Source: DASPFV01 sp035620975 (GTDB lineage Bacteria > Acidobacteriota > Vicinamibacteria > Vicinamibacterales > 2-12-FULL-66-21). From it: 40,368 bases of DNA. Where the stretch lies: assembly GCA_035620975.1 (NCBI GenBank), contig DASPFV010000100.1:1-40368 (forward strand). Direction: 5' to 3'. Under the pieces are notes generated by a model that was not told the DNA's origin, made no database searches, and saw nothing but the letters and a program-made list of their open reading frames with translations. Position 1 is the first letter of the stretch. Every line of letters starts with the position of its first letter. A program made the position numbers and the translations under genes. Of this stretch, positions 1-8,044 are shown piece by piece.

Positions 1-2
1 CG

Positions 3-119
3 AATCGAACCGATCCGTCTGGTCTGGATAGCTGGGATTCGTTTGTTCACGATGTCAGCAACGCTATCGCGGGCTTCGGAGATGCAATGTCGTTGACCTT
101 AACCTCAATGCGTCAAAAA
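3..119 (+). pseudogene. RHS/YD-repeat protein C-terminal fragment
   Basis: An open frame enters from the left edge and reads NRTDPSGLDSWDSFVHDV followed by a glycine-rich AGFGDAMSLTLT stretch. The DPSGL motif closes the RHS-associated core domain, and the FVHDV...AGFGDAMS continuation is common at the start of the variable tails of RHS proteins. The frame then runs without a stop into sequence that belongs, on the other strand, to a transposase remnant. The tail was therefore cut by an insertion, probably near position 110-120. Only about 38 residues are visible, so RHS assignment rests on this short motif; the main body lies outside the window. Confidence 0.6.
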
Positions 120-121
120 AC

Positions 122-373
122 TCAGGCGGCCCCGGCCAGCGCTTTCTCGATGCGCATGAACCGCTGGCGTGTTGCCACGTTGTTCGCGAGTCGTACCTGG
201 GTGATGCCGCCGGGGCGCACCAGGATGGCCGCGCGATGGAAGACTTCGAAGCGTCACGTCTGGACGTTCTGGAGCAGGTGGAGCACGGTGTGTTTACGCG
301 TCCGGGTCCGCTCCTGCGCGCCGGTGTCGATCTGAAAGTTGGTCAGCAGGTTATGGGTGAGGGCGACCAGCTG
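122..373 (-). pseudogene. IS transposase remnant (IS4/IS1380-like C-terminus), nonsense-interrupted
   Basis: Read on the minus strand, the frame gives QLVALTHNLLTNFQ, then a basic stretch, LLQNVQT, an in-frame TGA at 254-256, and then RFEVFHRAAILVRPGG...RFMRIEKALAGAA with a final stop at 122-124. Both halves look like one continuous transposase C-terminus, with the TGA probably a mutated CGA arginine codon. The upstream part of the gene is missing: the frame abuts the left inverted repeat of the IS256 element at 374, and nothing like it continues beyond 1807. IS family is tentative because no catalytic residues remain. Confidence 0.55.
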
Positions 374-401
374 TGGGGATGTCCCGATAGCTGTTGAAAT
401 T
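374..401 (+). repeat. Left terminal inverted repeat of the IS256 element
   Basis: It reads TGGGGATGTCCC, four divergent bases, then a shared G and CTGTTGAAATT, matching the reverse complement of 1780-1807. It marks the outer left boundary of the element. Confidence 0.85.
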
Positions 402-483
402 TGAGAGCGGCGGCTCCTCACTGCTCGTGTAAAACGAGTGGTGACTAAGCCCGAGGCGAAAGCCTCACAGCGAAGGAGCCGCC

Positions 484-1758
484 ATGAAGCAGTCTCGCAC
501 AGTCCCGTCTGTCTCCCGTGTTGAATCTCCCCGTCATCTGCCACTCGTCGATGTGATCGTCGACGCCCGGACCGAGCTGTTCGAGCTCGCCGTGCGATCG
601 GGCCTGAAGGTGTTGGAAACGATGTTGGAGGAGGATCGGACCGCGCTGTGCGGCCCCCGCTACGTACACGGCGCCGCGCGCCGCGCCGCGCGGGCGGGAA
701 CGGTCCGCAGCGAGGTCGTGTTGGGCGGCCGGAAAGTGGCCGTGCAGCGCCCGAGGGTACGGGCCGATGGCCGCGAAGTGCCGCTCCCAACGTTCCAGGC
801 CATGGCCGATGTCGACCCGTTGAACCGTCGCGTGGTCGAACAGATGCTCGTGGGCGTCGCGACTCGGCGGTACGCGCGGAGTTTGGAGCCGGTGCCGACG
901 ACGATGCGCCCTCGAGGCACGAGCAAGAGCGCGGTCAGCCGCCGCTTCGTCGCGAAGACCTCGGCGCAGTTGGCGGCGTGGCAAACGGCGTCGCTGGAAG
1001 AGCTCGACCTGGTCGGCCTCCTGATCGACGGCGTGCACATCGGTGAGCACTGCCTCATCGTGGCGCTCGGGATCGCCGCCGACGGGCAGAAACATGCGCT
1101 CGGCCTGTGGGACGGGTCGACGGAGAACACGCGGGTCTGTCAGGACCTGCTCGCGAATCTGCAGAGCCGTGGGCTGCGCACCGACCGCAGTCTCCTGGTC
1201 ATCCTCGATGGCTCGAAAGCGCTGCGCAAAGCCGTGCGCGCCACGTTCGGCGAGGCCGCACTCGTCCAGCGCTGCCAAGTGCACAAGACGAGAAACGTCC
1301 TCGAGTATCTCAGCGACCACGATCGTCCGTGGGCGCAGGCGATCCTCCGCCGCGCCTATCAAGCCACCGACGTGAAGACGGCGCAGCGGCTGCTACTCGA
1401 TCTGGCCCGCCGGCTGGAGCACGACTACCCGAGTGCCGCCGAGAGCGTGCGCGAAGGCCTCGATGAGACACTGACCGTGCTCACGCTGAAGCTGTCCCCG
1501 CGGCTGCGGCGATCGTTGGCGACCACCAACGCCGCCGAGAGTCTCATCAGCCGCACACGGCTCGTCAAACGTAACGTCAAACGCTGGCGCGGAGGGCAGA
1601 TGATGCTGCGCTGGGTCGCTGCCGGCATCCTTGAGGCGGTGAAAGGCTTTCGTCGATTGAAGGGATATGCGGATATGCCCACGCTGGTCAATGCCCTGCG
1701 CGCCCGCGATCGCCAGCTGGGTCTCCTCACGGCCGAAGAGGATCGTCAGGTCGCGTAG
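484..1758 (+). CDS. IS256-family transposase
   Basis: The 424-residue protein is the DDE transposase of the surrounding element and catalyses its excision and insertion. The visible catalytic triad is D182 (in LLIDGVH), D242 (in VILDGSKAL) and E352 (in TNAAESLISRTR). The family-typical C264-x2-H267 pair (RCQVHKTRNV) lies just after the second aspartate. A basic stretch around 360-372 (RLVKRNVKRWRGG) is also typical. Length matches the usual 400-430 residues. A GAAGGAG ribosome-binding site lies 5-6 bases before the ATG. The gene shows no frameshift or internal stop, so the element may still be active. Confidence 0.93.
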   Translation: MKQSRTVPSVSRVESPRHLPLVDVIVDARTELFELAVRSGLKVLETMLEEDRTALCGPRYVHGAARRAARAGTVRSEVVLGGRKVAVQRPRVRADGREVPLPTFQAMADVDPLNRRVVEQMLVGVATRRYARSLEPVPTTMRPRGTSKSAVSRRFVAKTSAQLAAWQTASLEELDLVGLLIDGVHIGEHCLIVALGIAADGQKHALGLWDGSTENTRVCQDLLANLQSRGLRTDRSLLVILDGSKALRKAVRATFGEAALVQRCQVHKTRNVLEYLSDHDRPWAQAILRRAYQATDVKTAQRLLLDLARRLEHDYPSAAESVREGLDETLTVLTLKLSPRLRRSLATTNAAESLISRTRLVKRNVKRWRGGQMMLRWVAAGILEAVKGFRRLKGYADMPTLVNALRARDRQLGLLTAEEDRQVA

Positions 1759-1779
1759 TATTCACTCGAGCCGCCGCGG

Positions 1780-1807
1780 AATTTCAACAGCAGATGGGAC
1801 ATCCCCA
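1780..1807 (-). repeat. Right terminal inverted repeat of the IS256 element
   Basis: It is the reverse-complement partner of 374-401, ending in ...GGGACATCCCCA on the plus strand. The superoxide dismutase stop codon lies only 25 bp further right. Confidence 0.85.
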
Positions 1808-1831
1808 ATATCCATATCGATAGGGATTGCC

Positions 1832-2431
1832 TCATTTGAATCGCCTATTAACCCCGTCCCAGTTGACGACGTTCCACCAGGCGGCGAGGTAGTCGGGGCG
1901 GCGGTTCTGGTACTTGAGATAGTAGGCGTGCTCCCAGACGTCGTTGCCGAGCACGATCTTCTTGCCTTCCATGATCGGGCTGTCCTGGTTGGCGGAGCTC
2001 TCGATCGTCAGCTTGCCGCCTGCGTCGATCAGCCAGACCCAGCCGCTGCCGAAGCGCGCGACACCGGCCTTGTTGAACTGCTCCTTGAACGCGTCGAAGC
2101 TGCCGAACGACGACTTGATCGCGTCGCCGATCGCGCCGGTCGGCTGCCCGCCCTTGCCGGGTCCCATGATCTCCCAGAACATCGTGTGATTCGAATGGCC
2201 GCCGCCGTTGTTGCGCACGGCGGTGCGGATGTCCTCCGGCACGCTGTTGATGCCGCGCAGCAGCTCGTCCACGCCCTTCTTCTGCAGATCGGGATGCTTC
2301 TCGAGCGCGGCGTTCAGGTTGTTCACGTACGCCGCGTGATGCTTGTCATGGTGGATCCGCATCGTCTGCTCGTCGATGTGCGGCTCCAGGGCGGTGTAGT
2401 CGTAGGGCAGCGGTGGAAGCTCGTGCGCCAT
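1832..2431 (-). CDS. sodA: Superoxide dismutase (Mn-type Fe/Mn family)
   Basis: This 199-residue enzyme converts superoxide to hydrogen peroxide and oxygen. The four metal ligands are visible: H27 (IHHDKHH), H82 (GGHSNHTMFW), D164 and H168 (DVWEHAYYLKYQ). A glycine precedes the second-ligand motif (GGGH), and the active-site glutamine lies in the later ANQDSP motif. These are features of manganese enzymes rather than iron enzymes, though a cambialistic enzyme cannot be excluded. No signal peptide is seen, so it is probably cytoplasmic. An AGGAGG site at 2441-2446 sets the ATG start. It is the last gene of a minus-strand run after nadA, with an 80-bp gap. Confidence 0.95.
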   Translation of the reverse strand: MAHELPPLPYDYTALEPHIDEQTMRIHHDKHHAAYVNNLNAALEKHPDLQKKGVDELLRGINSVPEDIRTAVRNNGGGHSNHTMFWEIMGPGKGGQPTGAIGDAIKSSFGSFDAFKEQFNKAGVARFGSGWVWLIDAGGKLTIESSANQDSPIMEGKKIVLGNDVWEHAYYLKYQNRRPDYLAAWWNVVNWDGVNRRFK

Positions 2432-2511
2432 CAGCTCAATCCTCCTGTAGACAACCTGAGGATCTTACTCCAAGCGCGCCGGCCTTCCAGGAGGTTCGCG
2501 TCGCGTGCCGC

Positions 2512-3696
2512 TCAGACGGCGAGCATCCGGTCCAGCGCCAGCCGCGCCTGCGACCGGTCCGGTTCGGGAACGGTGATCTGGTTGTGGATCGTCCCTTCCG
2601 CCAGACCTTCGAGCACCCAGAGGAGATGGTTCGGCGAAACCCGGAACATCGTGGAGCAGAGGCAGCCGAACGGATCGAGGGTCACCACGATCTTGTCGGG
2701 CGCGACTTCGTGCGTAAGCCGATTGACGAGGTGGATCTCGGTCGCCACGGCCCAGACGCTGCCCGGAGGGCTGTTGCGCACGGTCGTGATGATGTGCTCC
2801 GTCGAGCCGCTGGCGTCGGCAGCCTGTACGACGTCGAAGGTGCACTCGGGGTGGGCGATGACCTTCCCGGTCGGATACTTCTTGCGGAACGCCGCGATCT
2901 GCTGCGTGGTGAACCGGGTGTGAACGGAGCAGTGCCCCTTCCAGAGGATGAGCTTCGCGCGCCTGACCTGCTCCGGCTCGAGGCCTCCCCAGATCTCCGC
3001 GGGATCCCAGACGACCATCTCGTCGAGCGGAACGCCCATCCGGAACCCGGTGTTCCGTCCCAGGTGCTGATCCGGGAGCATCAGCAGCTTGTCGCCGCGA
3101 TCCCACGCCCACTGCATGATGGCGGCGGCGTTGGTCGAGGTGCAGACGATCCCGCCATGCGCGCCGCAGAAGGCCTTGATGGCCGCCGACGAGTTGATGT
3201 ACGTCACCGGCACGACGCCCGCGCGGCCGCCATCGACGGCGTCGGTCGCGATGCCCATCTCCCCCAGCTCGCGCCAGCAGATCTCGAGCTGGTCCGGCGC
3301 GGCCATGTCGGCCATGGAACAGCCGGCGGCGAGATCCGGCAGGACGACCCTCTGGTGCGGCGCGCGCAGGATATCCGCGCTCTCGGCCATGAAGTGGACG
3401 CCGCAGAACACGATGAACTCGGCCGTGCCGCGGCTGGCGGCGGCACGGGCGAGCTTCAGCGAATCGCCCGTGTAATCGGCGAACCTGATGACCTCGTCGC
3501 GCTGATAGTGGTGCCCCAGAATGACCAGGCGCTCGCCCAGGGTCTCTTTTGCCGCCGCGATCCGCTCGTCCATCTCGTCGTCGGACAGGCGGAGGTAGCG
3601 CTCGGGGAGCGGCTGGCGCTCGCCGATGCTCGCCTTCTCGACGTCAGTGAGGAGCTTGATGTCCATATCGCGGTTCACAACGGGGTCCGGGTTCAC
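2512..3696 (-). CDS. nadA: Quinolinate synthase
   Basis: NadA condenses iminoaspartate with dihydroxyacetone phosphate to quinolinate in de novo NAD synthesis, using an oxygen-sensitive [4Fe-4S] cluster. The protein shows the family signatures ILGHHYQRDEV near the N-terminus, FCGVHFMAE (C98), a CTSTNA motif (C185), KGHCSVHTRF and FGCLCSTMF (C345/C347). C98, C185 and one of the last two are the likely cluster ligands. The longest reading starts at a GTG (394 residues). An ATG at 3666 (MDIKLLTDVEK) is an equally good start because homology begins later. No nadB or nadC is nearby. It follows mqnE with a 41-bp gap. Confidence 0.95.
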   Translation of the reverse strand: MNPDPVVNRDMDIKLLTDVEKASIGERQPLPERYLRLSDDEMDERIAAAKETLGERLVILGHHYQRDEVIRFADYTGDSLKLARAAASRGTAEFIVFCGVHFMAESADILRAPHQRVVLPDLAAGCSMADMAAPDQLEICWRELGEMGIATDAVDGGRAGVVPVTYINSSAAIKAFCGAHGGIVCTSTNAAAIMQWAWDRGDKLLMLPDQHLGRNTGFRMGVPLDEMVVWDPAEIWGGLEPEQVRRAKLILWKGHCSVHTRFTTQQIAAFRKKYPTGKVIAHPECTFDVVQAADASGSTEHIITTVRNSPPGSVWAVATEIHLVNRLTHEVAPDKIVVTLDPFGCLCSTMFRVSPNHLLWVLEGLAEGTIHNQITVPEPDRSQARLALDRMLAV

Positions 3697-3737
3697 GCCC
3701 GCCGCTCGCCTGGCGCCCGGGGCGCCGCCACAACCAA

Positions 3738-4877
3738 TTATTGTACTACCTCGGCCGCCGCCGCGTCGGGAGCTTCCGGGCCCGTGATGACGTTGTACAG
3801 CGTATCGCGCTCGACGGGCTCACGGCCGGCGGCGCGGATGAGACGGCGAATGGCTGATGTGGTCATGGCTTCGGGCGTACGCGCCCCGGCCATGTGGTAG
3901 ATCCGCTCCTCCTGCACGGTCCCGTCGAGATCGTCCACGCCGAACCAGAGCGCGATCTGCGCCACCTCCAGGCCGGTCGCGATCCAGAACGCCTTCACGT
4001 GCGCGATGTTGTCGAGCATGAGGCGAGCAACCGCGTGCACGCGCAGGGTGTCCGCCCCGCCGGGCGCCGGCAGCTTGCGCATCTGGTTGTTGTCGGGATG
4101 GAAAGCCAGGGGGATGAACGCCTGCAGACCGCCTGTCCGATCCTGCAGCGCCCGGGTGCGGAGCATGTGATCGACGCGCTCGGCCGCCGTCTCGATGTGG
4201 CCGTAGAGCATCGTGATGTTGGAGCGCATGCCCAGACGATGGGCGATCGCGTGGATGTCGAGGTAGCGATCGGCGCCGCACTTGTCGTGGCAGATCTTCC
4301 GGCGGACGCGCTCGGCGAAGATCTCGGCGCCGCCGCCCGGCAGCGAGTCGAGGCCGGCGATCTGAAGCTCGCGGAGCACCTGCTCGTCCGTCATGCCGTA
4401 GAGGTCCGCAAAGAACGCGATCTCCACGGCCGTGAAGCACTTTAGGTGGATTCCGGGCCTGATGCGCTTGAAGCCCTTCAGCAGGTCCGTGTAGTAGTCG
4501 AACGGCAGGTCCGGGTGCAGACCGTTGACGACGTGGACCTCAGTCAGGGGCTGGTGCGCGCGCTGCCGGAGCTTCTCCCAGGCCTGCTCGAGCGACATGG
4601 TGTAGGAGCCGGCGTCGCCCGGGCGGAGCCGCGCGAACGAGCAGAACAGGCAGCTCGCCACGCAGACGTTCGTAGCCTCGAGCCGGATGTTGAAGTTGTA
4701 GTAGGTTCGGGCGCCGTGGCGCTTCTCCCGCTCGCGGTTGGCGAGCCAGCCCAGCGCCAGCAGATCAGGACACTCGAAGAGCTGGTGGCCGTCGGCTGCG
4801 TCGAGGCGCTCGCCAGCCTCGAGCTTCCGCGCGATGGACGACAGGCCGAGGACCTGGAGCCGGCTCTGCATGAACAC
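3738..4877 (-). CDS. mqnE: Aminofutalosine synthase (radical SAM)
   Basis: MqnE joins an adenosyl radical to 3-[(1-carboxyvinyl)oxy]benzoate to form aminofutalosine in the futalosine route to menaquinone. The CxxxCxxC motif binding the radical-SAM cluster is C72, C76, C79 (NVCVASCLFC). Further family motifs are VVNGLHPDLPFDYY, LDSLPGGGAEIF, SNITMLYGHIET and QAFIPLAFHP. The start is a GTG at 4877 directly after the YjbQ stop, or an ATG two codons later. The remaining mqn genes are not in the window, but a MenG-type methyltransferase at 33.9 kb could act at the end of the pathway. MqnC is a relative, but the PGGGAEIF and LAFHP motifs favour MqnE. Confidence 0.9.
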   Translation of the reverse strand: MFMQSRLQVLGLSSIARKLEAGERLDAADGHQLFECPDLLALGWLANREREKRHGARTYYNFNIRLEATNVCVASCLFCSFARLRPGDAGSYTMSLEQAWEKLRQRAHQPLTEVHVVNGLHPDLPFDYYTDLLKGFKRIRPGIHLKCFTAVEIAFFADLYGMTDEQVLRELQIAGLDSLPGGGAEIFAERVRRKICHDKCGADRYLDIHAIAHRLGMRSNITMLYGHIETAAERVDHMLRTRALQDRTGGLQAFIPLAFHPDNNQMRKLPAPGGADTLRVHAVARLMLDNIAHVKAFWIATGLEVAQIALWFGVDDLDGTVQEERIYHMAGARTPEAMTTSAIRRLIRAAGREPVERDTLYNVITGPEAPDAAAAEVVQ

Positions 4878-5378
4878 TCAGGCGATGCCGATGACCTGAA
4901 GGCGGATGGAGCGCGCCCGCGGGCCGTCGAGCTCCGCCATGAGCACGCGCTGCCACTGGCCGAGAATCACTTCCCCGCCAGACACCTGGAGCGCGAGGCT
5001 GTGGCCCAGCAGCATCGCCCGCAGGTGAGAGTCGGCGTTCATCCGATCGCAGTCGGAGTGCGCGGGATCGTTGTGCCGCCAGGCGCCATCGCGCGCGATC
5101 AGCCCCTCCAGGCACGCCTTGATGTCGGCGTGCAGCGCCGTCTGCGTCTCGTTGATGAACACCGCGCAGGTGGTGTGCAGCGACGCCACGCTGAGGATCC
5201 CTTCCCTGGCGCCGGAGCCGCGAACGAACTGCCTGATCCGGTCGGTGATGTCCTCGAGCTGGATGCGATCCCGCGTGTCCACGACGAGGGTATCCCCGTG
5301 CACCACGACGCCACCCGACGTTGTGGCGGCGTGGGTCGCGGACGTCTCACCTGCACTGATGCCGGATGCCTTGCTCAT
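4878..5378 (-). CDS. YjbQ/UPF0047 family protein
   Basis: The 166-residue protein matches the YjbQ fold: TRDRIQLEDITDRIRQFV, then the signature SVASLHTTCAVFINE, a central NDPAHSDCDRMNADSHLRAML and the C-terminal GQWQRVLMAELDGPRAR. Some family members have weak thiamin phosphate synthase activity in vitro; the cellular role is unsettled. The conserved histidines and glutamate (LHTTCAVFINE, DSHLRAML) suggest a small-molecule or metal site. The ATG at 5378 was chosen because the frame upstream overlaps the divergent B12 leader. The N-terminal ~30 residues are low in complexity and not part of the fold. It is the first gene of the yjbQ-mqnE-nadA run and directly abuts mqnE. Confidence 0.85.
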   Translation of the reverse strand: MSKASGISAGETSATHAATTSGGVVVHGDTLVVDTRDRIQLEDITDRIRQFVRGSGAREGILSVASLHTTCAVFINETQTALHADIKACLEGLIARDGAWRHNDPAHSDCDRMNADSHLRAMLLGHSLALQVSGGEVILGQWQRVLMAELDGPRARSIRLQVIGIA

Positions 5379-5458
5379 TCCAGGTTTTCCCGCCTGTTTC
5401 CAACGATTTGGCCGAATCCTCATTGTACGGGAAACCGCAGGGGACCGCCAACGCGTGC

Positions 5459-5464
5459 TATAGT
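5459..5464 (+). promoter_or_regulatory. Candidate -10 element of the B12 operon
   Basis: TATAGT lies about 15-20 bp before the first pairable bases of the cobalamin riboswitch, where a -10 box is expected. No good -35 hexamer is seen 16-18 bp upstream, so this rests on position and the -10 match alone. Confidence 0.4.
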
Positions 5465-5479
5465 CGCCTCCATCCGGCC

Positions 5480-5715
5480 AGAGCCGGACACGACAGTCGA
5501 AGACGATGGAGCCGTGCAGGATCGCGCGGCTCCGCCCGGCGACCACGCGAAGGGGGTGCGAAGCCCCCGCGGTGCCGCCACTGTAAGCGGGGAGTCCCGC
5601 TGCTCGACGCCGGCTGCGGGCCGGCCGTCACTGCACGCGCGAAGCGTGCGGGAAGACGCAGGAGCGGGGCGACGATCCGCGAGCCAGGATACCTGGCGCC
5701 GGGCCGTCCATTCCA
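5480..5715 (+). promoter_or_regulatory. Cobalamin riboswitch
   Basis: The leader of the B12 uptake operon carries the conserved parts of an adenosylcobalamin-type aptamer in order. There is a GAAGGGGGTGCGAAGCCCCC-type hairpin (about 5549-5568), the core GCCGCCACTGTAAGCGGGGA (about 5574-5593), and the B12 box GAGCCAGGATACCTGGC at 5681-5697. Outer boundaries are approximate. The btuB ribosome-binding site (GAGGAGGA) begins about 60 bp after the B12 box. No T-run terminator is seen, so translational control by occlusion of the start region is more likely than attenuation. High B12 would shut off the importer. Confidence 0.95.
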
Positions 5716-5770
5716 CGGTTCCGCCTGTGCGCGGAGCCTTCGGCGCGAGATCACGCCGAGGAGGAACCAC

Positions 5771-8044
5771 GTGCCTGCGTCCGCCTCCCGTCTTTTCCTT
5801 TTTTCAGCCCTGCTCGTGTTCAGTGCGTCTCTCGCCGCAGGCGGCGAGCTCCGCGGCCGCGTCGTCGATCCGGACGGCCGGGCCGTTCCCGCCGCAGAAG
5901 TCATCCTCACCCGCGGGACGTCCCTGCACTCCCGCGTCGTCTCCGACGCTGGTGGACGTTTCGCGATCAGCGCGCCGGACCAGGGCGAGATCGTCCTGCG
6001 CGTCGCAGCCGCCGGGTTCCGGGCCGCACCAATCACGCTCCAGGCAGCTGCCGCAGACCTCGACCTGGGTACGATCGCTCTCGAGATGAGCGCCGTCTCG
6101 GAATCCGTCGTCGTCTCGGCCGCGCAGGTCGAGGTGCCCCTCTCGACTGCCTCGTCGAGCGTCACGGTGCTCACGGGGGAGGATCTTCAGCGCCGGCAGA
6201 TCGAGAGCGTGGCGGATGCGCTTCGGCTCGTACCCGGGCTCACGGTGACGGCTACCGGCGGCCGCGGGGCCGTCACGGGCGTATTCCCGCGGGGCGGCGA
6301 ATCGGACTACTCGCTGGTCCTCGTGGACGGGGTTCAGGCGAACACGTTCGGCGGCGGCTTCGATTTCGCGCACCTCCCGGTCGTCGACATCGAGCGGATC
6401 GAGATTGTCCGCGGCCCCCAGAGCGCACTCTACGGGTCGAATGCGATCGGGTCGGTCGTCCGGATCGTCACGCGGCGTGGGGGCCCCCCTGCCGCATCGG
6501 CATCTATCGAGGGCGGGAGCCAGGGCACTTCGCGCGTCACCGCCGCCGTCTCGGGCGAACGCAGCGCCTGGCAGTGGGGCGGCGCAGCGGAACGGCTGGC
6601 CAGCGACGGCTTCAACGGCACGCAGACCTCCCACGGTGAGACCGTCGTCAATGACGACTACGCGCGGCACACCCTCCTGGGTTCGTTCGGGTGGCGACGG
6701 CCGGAAGGCGCCGCGGTCCGCGGTGACGTCCGCTATTCGGAGGACGAGCGGGGGTTCCCCGGACCGTTCGGCTCGGATCCCGGCGGCACCTACTCCGGGA
6801 TCGACGCGGTCTCGCGCGGCATGGACGACAGGTGGCTGCTGTCGCTTGGCGCACGCCTTCCGGCGGGCAGGTTCAGCATCAGCGGCGACGCCACGCATGC
6901 CCGGCTCGACGCCGGCTTCGTGAGCCCCAGCTTCCTCGACGGCAGCCCCGTGTCGACCGAATCGTGGTCGCGCCGCACGACGGCGCGAATCCAGGCGGAC
7001 CCGACGGTCGGAAGGGCCCTCGAAACGTCTGCCGGCGTCGAGCTGCTCGGCGAACGGGCCGGGGGCACGTTCATCACGGCCACCGGCAACCGCGCCGTGC
7101 CGATCGAACGCCGCCTGGCGGGATACTTCGGAGAGGCGCGGTGGTCGCGCGACGCACGCGTGTTCGTGACCGCCGGCCTGCGGGTGGAGCGCATCACGAG
7201 ACAGGCGCTCGCGGGCGACGCCGACGCCTTCACGCCGCGGCCGGCGTTCGACGACGACACGGTCGTGTCGGTGAACCCGAAGCTCTCGGCGGCGTGGTTC
7301 GTGCGCGCGAGTGGCGGCGAGTTCACGAAGATCCGCGGTGCCGCGGGCACGGGCATCCGGCCTCCCGACGCCTTCGAGATCGCGTTCACCGACAACCCGT
7401 CGCTGAAGCCCGAGCGCAGCCGCAGCGCCGAAGCCGGACTCGACCACGCGTTCCTGGGCGGACGCGCGCTCGTCGAGACGACGGCGTTCTGGAACCGCTA
7501 CGACGACCTGATCGTGGCGACGGGGCCGTTCAGTGGAGCGAGCCGGTATCGGACCGACAACATCTCGAACGCGAGGGCGCGTGGGGTCGAGATCGCCTCG
7601 ACACTGCGCGCGGGGCTCGGTGCGTCAGGGCACGCCCTCGACGTACGCCTCGGCTACACGTTCCTCGACACCGAGATCCTCGCCGTGGATCGAAGCGGCG
7701 GTGCGCCGCCGCCGTTCACGGTGGGGGACCCGCTGCTGCGGCGGCCGACCCACCAGGTCTCGCTCGATCTGCGGCTGGATGCGGGCCGGCTGACGGCCTT
7801 CCTCCAGGGCGGCGGCAGGAGCCGCGTCCTCGACGTCGACCCGTCGTTCGGCACGTTCGGCGGCCTCTACGACCTGGCGGGCTACTCGACGTGGGCCGCG
7901 GGTGCGGGCTGGCGGATCCACCGGCGGGTGGATCTGTTCGGCCGCGTCACCAACCTGGTCGACCGCGCATACGAAGAGGCGCTCGGCTTCCCGGCCACGG
8001 GCCGCAGCGCGATCGCAGGGCTGCGGGTTGCTGCAGGCCGCTGA
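5771..8044 (+). CDS. btuB: TonB-dependent cobalamin outer-membrane receptor
   Basis: The 757-residue protein is predicted to import corrinoids across the outer membrane using TonB energy. Order of parts: a signal peptide (residues 1 to about 23, hydrophobic core LFLFSALLVFSASLAA), a carboxypeptidase-regulatory-like beta domain (about 25-100, GRVVDPDGRAVPAAEV), a plug domain (about 110-220, with LRLVPGLTV and IEIVRGPQSALYGSNAIGSVV) and a long beta-barrel with a terminal YEEALGFPATGRS segment. It starts at a GTG behind GAGGAGGA at 5757-5764; the open frame further upstream is riboswitch. Cobalamin specificity is inferred from the riboswitch and the btuDCF neighbours. The extra N-terminal domain is unlike E. 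coli BtuB. Confidence 0.92.
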   Translation: MPASASRLFLFSALLVFSASLAAGGELRGRVVDPDGRAVPAAEVILTRGTSLHSRVVSDAGGRFAISAPDQGEIVLRVAAAGFRAAPITLQAAAADLDLGTIALEMSAVSESVVVSAAQVEVPLSTASSSVTVLTGEDLQRRQIESVADALRLVPGLTVTATGGRGAVTGVFPRGGESDYSLVLVDGVQANTFGGGFDFAHLPVVDIERIEIVRGPQSALYGSNAIGSVVRIVTRRGGPPAASASIEGGSQGTSRVTAAVSGERSAWQWGGAAERLASDGFNGTQTSHGETVVNDDYARHTLLGSFGWRRPEGAAVRGDVRYSEDERGFPGPFGSDPGGTYSGIDAVSRGMDDRWLLSLGARLPAGRFSISGDATHARLDAGFVSPSFLDGSPVSTESWSRRTTARIQADPTVGRALETSAGVELLGERAGGTFITATGNRAVPIERRLAGYFGEARWSRDARVFVTAGLRVERITRQALAGDADAFTPRPAFDDDTVVSVNPKLSAAWFVRASGGEFTKIRGAAGTGIRPPDAFEIAFTDNPSLKPERSRSAEAGLDHAFLGGRALVETTAFWNRYDDLIVATGPFSGASRYRTDNISNARARGVEIASTLRAGLGASGHALDVRLGYTFLDTEILAVDRSGGAPPPFTVGDPLLRRPTHQVSLDLRLDAGRLTAFLQGGGRSRVLDVDPSFGTFGGLYDLAGYSTWAAGAGWRIHRRVDLFGRVTNLVDRAYEEALGFPATGRSAIAGLRVAAGR

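Larger units (their letters stand above)
374..1807 (+). mobile_element. Complete IS256-family insertion sequence
   Basis: A 1,434-bp element bounded by 28-bp imperfect inverted repeats encloses a single intact transposase gene. Both ends start with TGGGGATGTCCC and continue to CTGTTGAAATT, differing at four clustered positions. IS256 elements usually make 8-9 bp target duplications. The flanks here (ending GACCAGCTG on the left, starting ATATCCAT on the right) do not match, so this copy either rearranged after insertion or was placed by recombination between elements. Confidence 0.85.

Noticed and set aside
1..18. T-loop-like GGTTCGATTC on the minus strand suggesting a tRNA 3' end
   Set aside because: The flanking bases do not form the required 5-bp T-stem, and the plus strand reads as an RHS tail.
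254..256. In-frame TGA in the transposase remnant as a second selenocysteine codon
   Set aside because: It sits in a truncated, degraded transposase at a likely arginine position with no functional Cys context; a CGA-to-TGA mutation is simpler.
445..1362. 305-codon minus-strand frame within the IS256 element
   Set aside because: It lies antisense to the intact transposase and has no recognisable domain.
5366..5770. In-frame N-terminal extension of the btuB frame
   Set aside because: It overlaps the cobalamin riboswitch and translates to basic low-complexity sequence; the signal peptide and ribosome-binding site fix the start at 5771.
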